From Rotaria sordida (lineage: Eukaryota; Rotifera; Eurotatoria; Philodinida; Philodinidae), in assembly GCA_905250125.1 (NCBI GenBank), contig CAJNOL010000319.1, positions 98,604-162,603 of the forward strand: DNA of 64,000 nucleotides, written 5' to 3'. Below the pieces are notes generated by a model, which saw nothing but the letters and a program-made list of their open reading frames with translations, was not told the origin of the DNA and ran no database searches. A program made the translations under genes and the position numbers. Shown here piece after piece: positions 11,880 to 21,206 of this stretch (position 1 is the stretch's first letter; each line of letters starts with the position of its first letter).

Positions 11880-12015
11880 TTATTCTCAATTGCTAAAGCC
11901 TGTAATGGGAGGTCGTCTGTAATAAAGAGGACGGATAGGAAGCTGAAAAACTTTAACTTACACTCACTATTTTCTTCGAAAATAATATGTGAATTGCACA
12001 AAACAAATAACAATG
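11880..12015 (+). repeat. Dispersed repeat, copy A
   Basis: The segment AACTTACACTCACTATTTTC followed by TTCGAAA and CACAAAACAAAT resembles AACTTACATTCAATATTTTC followed by TTCGAAA and CACAAAACAAAT at about 18100-18165. Order and spacing agree, so these are diverged copies of one repeat in the same orientation. Confidence 0.45.
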
Positions 12016-13189
12016 AATCAACACGTAAAGTAATAACGCAGCTCGATCTATTGTAATAGTAACAAATGATTTAATTCTACTTTTACTTATAATCGATAGT
12101 ATATTTTCGAATAATTCATCATTGGTTATTCAATGTCAATCTGATCGACTTGATTTAATAAGTTCGGCCACTGTTTTCATCTTTTTCTATGATAACTTTA
12201 TCTTCATCTTCTATTGTTGATTCTCTATCAACTGTTCATGATTTTACAACTGAAAAAACTACTCGCTTATTATAAAAAGATCCATCGAATCATTAAGGGT
12301 CACCTCTCAGAAAACCCAAGTTTTTGAAAAAATATCGAAGTTTGAGTTTTTGCCATAGGAAGATGCACCGAAGCTTTCTCTTTCAGAATATATATGGCTT
12401 TTTGCAAAATGATCAGAGTTTCACAGGAAACTTCGACTCTACTATCATGTTTTGAGAGAAATTTTCGTGATTTTTTCAAGTTTTTCCGTTTTGGAAAAAC
12501 TGCGTTTTCACTTTCATTAGCATTGAATAGAACATTTTTATATTAACTAGAATGACAGACGGTGTCAGTTATCTTCATCTGTTACATGCTTTAAAACTGT
12601 TCATTGAAATGTATTAAAAATATGTGATGGTAAGATGATTTTTTTTCTGAATTTGAATGAAAAAATCTATTTCTAAAATTTCTTTAGAGTTTTTTTTTCA
12701 AAACATAGTTTCCAAGCAAGAAAATTGGAATTAATCCCTTCTAGTTCAAGCTATAACTACTATTATTTTCTTGTTCTGAAGCTCTCAATAAGACCAAACT
12801 TTTGTTCGACCAGATTTATTATACTTTATTCTTGAACTGAGAAAAGTAGAATTTAGTATGGTGAGGAAAACCTTTTTTTGTGCTTATTCGAATACTATCT
12901 CTATTAACATACTCATAAGAAATGAATGGAAAGGAATTTCAAAATTCTGTTCAGACAAACATTGCGCATGAAGGTTTGCTTTGATTTGAAATCAGTCCGA
13001 GCTCTGTATCTCTGATAGTGACGAAGTTATGACAATTCTCCTGGAACAGAAAATTTTTCGTCCCATCCCATGCAGAGCCCCGGTATAATCCTATAGATAA
13101 AGAGGAAAAATCCTTATAACTGCATCTAAAGAAGATACAAGTCATAACATTATATAATAAAACAAAATATTTATTTTTCAATCAAATTT

Positions 13190-13300
13190 AACCAATCATT
13201 CAATGTCTGCATGTTCCAATCATTACAAAAAAATATAGCGAAAATTTATACTCATTATAGAAAAACAAACAAAATACTCACTGTAATGTTTTTGATTTTA
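13190..13300 (+). repeat. Direct repeat, copy 2
   Basis: Partner of the copy at 11282-11375. The shared block ACTCATTATAGAAAAA is exact and the sequence before it matches with gaps. It ends just upstream of the first coding exon of the mitochondrial DnaJ gene. Confidence 0.45.
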
Positions 13301-13336
13301 TATGTTAAAGATATTTCTCATTAGAAAATTACAAAG

Positions 13337-16300
13337 ATGTTATTCCAATCTCGACTAAATTCTAAACACATCTGCCACATATATCTAGAGTTTAGAATTT
13401 TGCGTGTGGATTTTCAGAGGGNNNNNNNNNNTCTAGTTTTTTCTACTACACATTCACGTTCATTTCATACATCAAATAAACGAGATAAAAAAGATTATTA
13501 TGAAGTTTTAGGTGTACCAAAAACAGCTACTGCTAAAGAAGTCAAAAAAGCTTATTATACAGTTTGTTTGATTTTTTATTTTATCAATTAAATAATTATT
13601 CATTTATTATTATTTTTAGTTAGCAAAACAATATCATCCCGATACAACGGACAAGAAAGATGCGGCGGCAACAAAAAAATTTCAAGAAGTATCAGAAGCT
13701 TATGAAGTATTGAGTGATGAAACAAAACGAAAAAATTATGATACATATGGTATGGGTGGTGATCCATTTAGTTCAAGTCAAGGTTCATATCCCGGTGCTC
13801 GTGGTCCTTCAAGTGATCCACGTCAAGGTGGCTTTCGTGGTTACGAATATTATCAATCTCAAGTTGATCCCGAAGAATTATTTCGAAGAATTTTTGGTGA
13901 TGCATTTAGTCGAGGTGGATTTAGTAATCATGAATGGATGAATGATGCCGATGAGAATTCATTTCAAAAACAAGGCATTACACAAGTAATCATATCATAT
14001 TTTTCATGTCGATTTAATTAAAAGAAGGATAATGAGACGATCAAACATGCGAGACACTCGATAGAAAAAAAATTATGCATTGATGTCTGAGACTATCAAT
14101 CTCGAAATTTTAGCATTCAATAGTCTTTCCTTCAAAAGTTAATCAACATCGACTTTTTACTATTTCGTATCCTTATGAGAAAAAACTATCCTATACAAGT
14201 TGTGCTTGTTTTCGTCTCGATAAATCATTAAAAATTTTTTATAAATTATATGAAAGAAAAAAAACTGAACACTCTATAAGATGGTAAAAAATATATATAA
14301 CATTTTTAAAGATTTTCATTAACATAACGCAATTAAACATGACATTCCAAATCAACATCAAAAACTACATTGAATGAAATACATATTAGAGAATTTTTTT
14401 TTTCGTGAGAAAAACTGATCCTTAAGGAACTACGGGGTCAATATTTAAATAAAATATAGCCGTGAGGAACCACAGGTAAATTTTTCATGCGAAAAAATTT
14501 TTCTAAAATATACTTGATTCAATGTAATTTTTGACGTTGATTTCGAATGTCATGTTTAATTGTATCATGGCAATGAAAAACCACTAAAAATGTTATGTAT
14601 TTTTTTAATCATTTTATAGAGAACGAAAAGCTGTATAAAATTTAATCGGAACTTTTTGATTCTGAATCCGAACAAGTGATATCAAATGAATATTTTGCGC
14701 CCATCGAAAGAGTAATTTTTCATTTATGTTGGTCTTATAAAACTTGATTCTCTTAATGCTGTGTTATATCAAAAAAGTTCATTTTGTTCAGTTTTTTCCT
14801 TAGTATAATTAATAAAAATTTGAATGATTCATCACAACGAAAATGAGCACAACTTTTAAAGGATGTGTTTTTCTGTTTTTTCTTATAAGGAGATTTGATA
14901 GTGGTAAAAAGCCAGGGTCAGAGGCCGAAACGTAGGGAATATCTTGTTTCCTGCTTCGACTTTAGTTGGTTTTTTTCGTTGCCTCACCACGTCTTTATAA
15001 GATGTTTATGTCTTTTGATCATATGAATTATTTGACTACATATTGCAAAAAATAGGCATAGGAACTAGGGATCTACGGGTCCTTGTAGACCCGGTCGGGT
15101 CAGGGTCCAAAGTTTTATTTTATTTTTTTGTAGAGTTCAGGCCCATAATTTTATTTTTTGTTAGACCCGCTGCTTACCAGATGAGAAATACAGCAACAAG
15201 ATGTAACTGTACGTTGAATTTTTTTCTAAGAGTAGCGTATAAATAGCTGCAATCTTGATCCTTCGTGTTACGAGTTGTTATCAGCGAGATAGCAACGTGA
15301 TGGTATGACCACAGAACGGAACAAAAGAATAATCTCCCTTCGCATGGAATCGAACCATGCATCTCCTACTTTCCGGGCAGTCGTATTAACCACTGTACTA
15401 GAAAGGAGCACTCATTATTCGTTTCGTTCCGTCTTATGTTCAAAGGGGAACACTTCAAACATAACACTTCGCTCGTTCATGTATACGAAGGATGACAGGT
15501 ATTGATGGAAAAAAACCTCGTGCTTGGATCCGGCTGGGTTCAAATTTTAAGCTTTGTTCGGGTTCGAGTATATAAAAATGTGGACTTGCAGTTCCCTAAC
15601 AGGGGCACAAAAACGATATAGCTCGAGATCAAGCAATCTTTTACTTTGTTATTCTCCATTGAATGAAGAAATAAAATATTATTAACAGTTGTTGGGTCTA
15701 AATTACATCTTCTTTGGTTGACAACTTCATCTGCTACCAAAAATTCTCTTTCGACGGCAACTGAACTGTATGGGATTGAGTATATGCGATATGCTGATTG
15801 ATCTCACCCTGTCGTAAGACCTTTTCTCGCTTCATTAATGCTAACACTCTTGGGTTAGAGATTTTAGACATCAATGCATTGATTGCACAAATATTTTTTT
15901 TTATCGAGTGTTTCGTATACTGGACGATCACATGATTGCTTTCTTAAATTTTTTGTTTTAGTTATCATTAGATTTAACATTTCAAGAAGCTGTACGTGGT
16001 TGTAATAAAGATGTAAAGGTTCGCATTGTTGATACATGTCCAACTTGTAAAGGTACTCGTTGTGCACCTGGTACACAACCACAAAAATGTCGTACGTGTA
16101 ATGGAACTGGTATGGAAACAATTGAAACAGGTCCATTTTTTATGCGTGCAACATGTCGATCATGTCATGGTCGACGTGAAACAATTCCAAAACCATGTGT
16201 AGAATGTTCAGGAAAAGGAAAAACGGTGCAAAAAAAAGCTACAACAATACCAATACCAGCTGGTAAATAAATTATTGTATTTATTTTTATTAAGATAACG

Positions 16301-17109
16301 ATTTCTTTGAGAAGAAATATTTTTTTTATTATTTTTTTTTTTCGTTTTTCATTAGGTGTGGAAGATGGGCAAACAATGAGAGTTAATTTAGGTTCATCTG
16401 AAGTTTTTGTTACATTTCGAGTTAAATCAAGTGAAAGATTTCGAAGAGATAAAGAAGATATTCATAGTGAAGCTAATTTATCAATTGTTCAAGCTATCCT
16501 TGGCGGTGCAATTAAAGTACCAGGAATTTATGAAGATCATGTTTTACAAGTCAGAGAGAGAGAGAGTGAATTTTCTTTTTGTCATCATTAAATAGATAAT
16601 TTAAATTTTAGATTCCACCTGGTACACAATCCCATCAACGTTTTCGTCTTATTGGTAAAGGTATAAAACGTCTTCATAGTCCAGGAACAGGTGACCATTA
16701 TATTCATGTGAAAATAAAAGTTCCTACGTATGTTAAATATGAATTTTAGTTTTTTTGAGAATACCTTTTTTGATTTTTTTTCCTATAGACGATTGACAAC
16801 TGAACAAAAAGCATTAATATTATCATTTGCTGAATTAGATAAAGATGTTGATGGAACAATTAATGGTTTAACACAAACAAAATCTGGTAAAAAAGAAAAA
16901 CTAATTTGAAATATTATTTTCTATTAAATTTTTATTTTTTTTAAGGAAGTCGAGTAATCAATGAAGATGATTATCCTTTATTAAAATCAATACGACAAGT
17001 ATTATCTAATTTACCACTTGGTAGTAAAAAAGTAGCTGATACAATTGAAGAACGAGAAACCGATACAAAACGTAGTTCAACAGCTAAAAAAAAATCAAAC
17101 AACAATTAG
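13337..17109 (+). CDS. DNAJA3: Mitochondrial DnaJ co-chaperone (DNAJA3/Tid1-like), 7 exons
   Basis: Exons 13337-13561 (with the N gap), 13620-13985, 15962-16262, 16356-16549, 16612-16727, 16789-16886 and 16946-17109 splice in frame to about 487 aa (human 480). After the gap, a basic Ser/Arg-rich stretch with RSFHTS looks like the end of a mitochondrial presequence. Then a J domain ([13 protein letters not shown] at about 81-83), a Gly/Phe region ([17 protein letters not shown]), a zinc-finger region with four CxxCxGxG-like repeats, and DnaJ C-terminal domains ([25 protein letters not shown]). Zinc repeats 1 and 3 read CPTCKGTR and CRSCHGRR, losing the final Gly. The family stimulates mitochondrial HSP70 in folding. 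Intron 2 (13986-15961) is 2 kb and filled with transposon sequence. A candidate AATAAA lies at 17206. The start ATG is the first in the open frame and is uncertain because of the gap. Confidence 0.9.
13422..13431. other. Assembly gap (10 N) inside first exon of the DnaJ gene
   Basis: Ten consecutive N lie between GATTTTCAGAGGG and TCTAGTTTTTTC. A 10-N run is commonly a gap of unknown size, so the reading frame across it, and hence the N-terminus of the DnaJ protein, cannot be trusted. Confidence 0.95.
14150..14900. mobile_element. Foldback element inside DNAJA3 intron 2
   Basis: Imperfect inverted repeat centred near 14445. The inner arms match well: CAATTAAACATGACATTCCA at about 14331 is mirrored near 14545-14565, and CAACATCAAAAACTACATTG is mirrored near 14515-14540. 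Outer arms also pair (AAGTTGTGCTTGTTTTCGT near 14198 against the complement of ACGAAAATGAGCACAACTTT near 14838), with an extra insertion in the right arm. There is no coding sequence in it. Confidence 0.65.
15066..15780 (-). mobile_element. Truncated hAT-family DNA transposon (transposase C-terminus plus end)
   Basis: On the minus strand, 15776 down to 15540 encodes the typical hAT C-terminal dimerisation segment: [19 protein letters not shown], followed by [20 protein letters not shown] second frame upstream (15931-15777 region) continues the same protein with a frameshift near 15776, so the gene is broken. The transposon end appears to be TAGGGATCTACGGGTCC at 15066, a form common at hAT termini, followed by CCCGG/CGGGT-rich subterminal words. 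The N-terminal two thirds and the other end are missing. It lies antisense within intron 2 of DNAJA3 and contains a tRNA-like insertion. Confidence 0.65.
15334..15408 (-). pseudogene. tRNA-like sequence (tRNA pseudogene or tRNA-derived SINE head)
   Basis: The minus-strand 75-nt segment has a perfect 7-bp acceptor stem (CTCCTTT with AAGGGAG, one G-U), a D-arm with box-A-like AGTACAGTGGTTAA, a 4-bp anticodon stem (CTGC/GTAG) around the loop CCGGAAA, and a perfect T-arm CATGG-TTCGATT-CCATG carrying the B-box GGTTCGATTCC. The loop would present GGA, but position 33 is C where nearly all tRNAs have U, the D-stem has a mismatch and a serine tRNA should have a long variable arm. It is therefore more likely a pseudogene or SINE-like copy inserted in the hAT remnant. 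Confidence 0.5.
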
Positions 17110-18313
17110 TTTATGTGTTGTGCCAGATTAAATTTTTTTTTTCGTTCTTTTCTTTTTGTTAACTTTACAGAATGCTTTTTTGTTAAGAAAAAAAAATAAC
17201 ATAGTAATAAACGTAAATCTGGCAATGAAATTTTAATTGAAATTCCATTAAAAGTATTAGATCGAATTTTTCTTATTTGTTATCATCGTATTCTAATGTA
17301 TATGTTTCAATTATTAATTCTATTTAAAAAAAAGCTTGTCAACGCAGTCCCTTTGAAGGATATAATATGGAATTCACATGTGTTTTTTTAGCCTGATTAT
17401 ATCAATACAAAATACGTAAAATAAATAATCTCTGGCAGACTGTGGTTATTTTTCAAGGGTAATCGATTGCAAGTGAAACAATCTACAGTTTGAATAGAAA
17501 TTTTTTCTTTTTTTACTGACGCTCTATTTTTTTTTTGGCTTTTTTGCTAATCCCTTACTGTTTTACATTTTCATATTTCGTTGTGCTTAATTTAGCAATA
17601 TTATTATTATTCTAATCATTGGTTTAATTATCAAAGAAGTCTGTTGTGCATATCTATTATATCCACATGAGGTCTCAATACACTACTATATGTCTCAATA
17701 AGTTCACAAACACTGATATTGATTATTTTTCGAAGTTATAACTTGAGGCAGTTCACGTTTTTTTATGCTGATCATATGACGATTCTGGCAGATCAATACA
17801 TAATTGCTTATCATCCTTGATCTCTTGGATAGAAATTTTTTATCTCCACAAAAATAAAAAACTGAACACAAATGTTTTTCAACTATTGAAATTTCGAGAA
17901 AGTAAATAATCTAAGTCTTATTATTAATGACGTTCAGCGTCTCTTTTTTTTTGCTTGCTAAGGAATTCTAGGAAAGAAGTCTGATGCTTGTTGCCTTCGA
18001 TTGTAATGGACACTTGTCCCATGACTGTTCGCCTTTACCTCCTCTCCTTCTACCATTGCTGGAGCCTAGGAAGGAGAGGGGAACCGGAAAAACCTGCATT
18101 TAAACTTACATTCAATATTTTCTTCGAAACAAAAAAAGCACATATGGGTTTCACAAAACAAATGAGTTTTGAAGACATCAAATAATCATTTTTTTTTTTT
18201 TCATAGTTCATATTACTTGTCTATCTATGTACTTTAGTATTGAATAGTAATAAAAGGAAAGTTTTCTTGAAATGGAATTTTTATTTATTCCAAAAAATGA
18301 ACGTCTTAACAAT
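17110..18313. other. Intergenic region between DNAJA3 and the CAP gene
   Basis: Contains the DNAJA3 3' flank (candidate AATAAA at 17206-17211), AT-rich spacer and dispersed repeat copy B at about 17960-18165. No further coding region is supported. The two flanking genes converge here. Confidence 0.5.
17960..18165 (+). repeat. Dispersed repeat, copy B
   Basis: Partner of the copy at 11880-12015. It also includes a GC-richer part (CTCCTCTCCTTCTACC and a near mirror GGAAGGAGAGGGG), giving a short hairpin around 18035-18080 that copy A has largely lost. Confidence 0.45.
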
Positions 18314-18953
18314 TTAGCATTGAGCAGGCGCTACATGTTGTGGAAATTGTCCCATATAATTTCCTGGTGGGTCATAATTACAAACAACAATAGCTCTACG
18401 TCCTCCATTGCCAAAACCAATACCAACACCAAGACGTGTGGAACCTTTCCATACAACTTGTGTAAAATGACCAGTGGCACCTGAAAAACCAGGTCGACCA
18501 AAATTATAGTCTTCGATTTCATCATACCATGCTTGAGTTGCTTCATTTCCTAAAAATATAATTGACTAATTAAAAAAAATTGATTTAAATTAAAAGTAAA
18601 ATTTCTTAACCATGTAGATTTGCCAGTGGTACTGAACTACTCGACATATAAAGATTTTCTCCATAACCATTATTTGAATGTTGAAAACCATTTGTTGCAG
18701 CAAGATAATCAGCATAGTCTTGTGCTATTTTATTCAGATTACTATCAAGTCGAAGTGGTTGAGCACAATGACGAGCTCGTAATGCATTGTGACGTTGTAA
18801 TGTTTCATCTTGAAATTTAATTTGAGCCGGTGTGAAAGCGTTTGCTACAATAAAAATATTTTTTATTTTTGTTTTTATCTATTTTTACTTAATTAATTTT
18901 CATTTACCTGACACAATAGCAAATACAGCCAAAGCTAATGCTAGAAGTTGCAT
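18314..18953 (-). CDS. Secreted CAP/SCP-domain protein (GAPR-1-like), 171 aa, 3 coding exons
   Basis: Exons 18908-18953, 18611-18844 and 18314-18549 (minus strand) join in frame. The protein opens with a signal peptide (MQLLALALAVFAIVSA), so it is probably secreted; the related mammalian GAPR-1 lacks one. The rest is a single CAP domain: LQRHNALRARHCAQPLRLD, the ENLY strand, the CAP1 signature GHFTQVVWKGS and the CAP2 signature VVCNYDPPGNYMG. Residues His (in RARHC region and GHFTQ) and Glu (ENLY) match the conserved CAP cavity. CAP proteins are extracellular and act in lipid binding, immunity or secretion; the specific role here cannot be told. A probable 5'UTR intron (GTAAGT to CAG, 18970-19027) and a TATA box at 19077-19086 precede it. 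Confidence 0.88.
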
Positions 18954-19076
18954 CGTAAATTTCAATAAACTGTTTAAGAAAAAAGAAAGAAACAAAATAA
19001 AAGAATATTAATAATAGTAAAACTTACATGTACTTTTGGTAATAAAATGGAGTGATATTGAATCGATCATTCGTGA

Positions 19077-19086
19077 TTTTATATAC
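19077..19086 (-). promoter_or_regulatory. Candidate TATA box of the CAP-protein gene
   Basis: The minus strand reads GTATATAAAA about 125 bp upstream of the CAP start codon and about 50 bp before the probable 5'UTR donor site at 19027, a spacing that fits a TATA-driven promoter with a short non-coding first exon. Confidence 0.45.
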
Positions 19087-19223
19087 TATTGAAAATGGGT
19101 AACCAAATACTCTTAATACTTTATTTTTAATTATCAAAGAGCAAACATACTCTTAAAGATTAACCATCAAAACAATGGTTTCCGAATACTTAAAAGATTA
19201 TTTTTGTTTTTTGTTGATACTTC

Positions 19224-19962
19224 GATTAAGGGACCCCCTCCTCAAAAATCGATCTCAGCTCCGGAACATCGAGATAGCATGAAACTTTGGGGATATGTTG
19301 GGGGTGTAAAAGTACGTCTGTGATAAAATTTTCAGCCTCCTATCCTGATGTATTAGGTAGATACGAACCAAACAAGGGTCGAAAAATAGCTTATCGCATC
19401 ACCAAAAATTCTCTATAGGTGTTCATTCAATTTGGCTCATTGCTTTTTCGTGTGAAAGAGCATGTCAGGATGCAGTGCCTCTGAGGGCTCTTTTTTTTTT
19501 ATTCTTATCTTTATGAAGGAAAACAGGCTTCACAAGTTCAATCACTCAAAAATCCCTCACAAAAATCATGCTTATATTATAAAGTCGCTTTTCAATATAA
19601 TAATAAGAAAGCTTTATCAAAAAAAGGGCCCTCAGAGGCACTGCATTCTGACATGCTCTTTCAAACAAAAATAAATATTTGACTTTATATCGGATTATAA
19701 TTGATTTTTGTTGGTGATGCGTCGTTCGACTACCATTTTGAGAAAAAAAGAAAAAGATTTTTGGATTTTTTCAAAAACCGCTGGTTTTTCGAATAGGGGT
19801 TGTTAAAAATCTTGAACGTTTTTCGAAAAAAAGGAGGTATCGAAGAAAAATTTTTATCGTTTATGAAAGAGCAAATGACAGGCTATCTCCCCATGTATTT
19901 ATCTCAATCTTGACCATTCTGAAAAAAAATTAACTTTTTTGAAGAAAAGGGCCCCCTTAATC
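19224..19962. mobile_element. Inverted-repeat element with GATTAAGGG ends, about 740 bp
   Basis: Left end GATTAAGGGACCCCC and right end GGGCCCCCTTAATC are inverted copies. A second strongly conserved pair lies inside: GAGCATGTCAGGATGCAGTG at about 19458 and its complement at about 19635-19660, flanked by CGCATCACCA on the left and TGGTGATGCG on the right. Between ends and core the arms are unpaired. No transposase remnant is seen; likely a non-autonomous element. Confidence 0.65.
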
Positions 19963-21206
19963 TTCAAAATATATTTTCAATTAACTAAGGTATCAAATAT
20001 ATTCCAGGCATTGTTTAGACGATCTTTGTAGGTTAATTTCTATTTTCATTATCAATTGTTATTTGTCATTAAAGCTCGGTATCACATTCCGAAACTTGAT
20101 TCCCAACTCCTACTCTGACGGAGACGGAATCGAAGTCGCAAAAAGAATACTTTTCAGTGTTAGAGTGATTAAAAAAATTGTTTTTCTCAGTCAGTCTCAA
20201 AATAACATCAGTAGAATAGTCAAGGTTTTAGTCTTGCATAGTATGAACTTTATCCTTTATATGTTTAGTAATAAACAAAATATATACAAAAATATTCTAC
20301 TTTTTTAGTTTTATAAGTTTCCAGAGAGAAAAATCATATTAAGATGACTTTCATACAAAATAAATAACAAGAAAAAAAAAGTGAATAAAATGGTTTACAT
20401 ATGGTTGAAATACAACAAAAAACTTTTCAAACTTTACCGAAGTCAAAAAGTTTGACTTGGTCAAACTTTACTTTTCACTAATGAATATGATTTGAAAGAC
20501 AGAAGTCAACGAACAAATTATTTCATATTTTTCAAGAAATCAAATCACTGTGTTATCCATCGGTCAAATGAAAAAAATACTAATTCGATGCTAAAATACT
20601 TCAAAAAAATTTTTTTTTTTCTTTTATTCAATGTGCTGAAAAAGAAATTCGTAGAGTGCATTTGTTCAATTCATTTTCAATACAGAATTAAATTAGTTTA
20701 CAAGTGTTAATTAAAAAATTGATTTTCATAAATGGAGAACAAGTCAAACAAATCTTTTATTTGGTTCATTGGATATTAGGTCTCAGTTTAAGAATTAGTT
20801 TCATCATAGGTCAAATGACTTCCGGCAAGTACTATTTCAAATTACTTTTTAAATATTCTTAGAAATTAAATATATAATAATTAAACAAATCTATTGATCA
20901 ATAATAATATTGAATTTTCTTTTAAATATATTCTACCGAACGAATTCATCAAAATAGAAATCACTAACCATGTGTCTTGTCTACTATTTTCTCTCTTTTT
21001 ATTATATCGATTCAATCAAATACGACTGTAATGTACACACAAATCAATGCCTGGATAATTCTTTTTCATTTAAGAAAAAAGAAAAAGAAGAAAATCTAGA
21101 AATACTAAATGTAAACATTCTCGTCTATATTCATCATATTTCCATCTTTATCGATACCGATCAGTTCATTGTACATAATAATCATCGATATTTGTATAAA
21201 AGTACA

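Larger units (their letters stand above)
9041..13336. other. 4.3-kb intergenic region with repeats
   Basis: No gene is supported. It contains the foldback element at 9956-10567, one member of a direct-repeat pair at about 11282-11375 (partner 13190-13300) and one member of a second dispersed repeat at about 11880-12015 (partner about 17960-18165). The rest is AT-rich with homopolymer runs. Confidence 0.5.
18954..21206. other. Intergenic region between divergent CAP and Brat-like genes
   Basis: Holds the CAP promoter and 5'UTR intron, the inverted-repeat element at 19224-19962, and AT-rich sequence up to the Brat-like start. Short hairpins (for example CAAACTTTACCGAAGTCAAA against AGTTTGACTTGGTCAAACTT near 20425-20470) occur. 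No coding region is supported. Confidence 0.5.

Noticed and set aside
20970..21206. N-terminal extension of the Brat-like protein
   Set aside because: Low-complexity Lys/Phe/Ile sequence without a domain; a TATA-like TATAAAAG just before 21207 also sits in it, so it is more likely leader or promoter.
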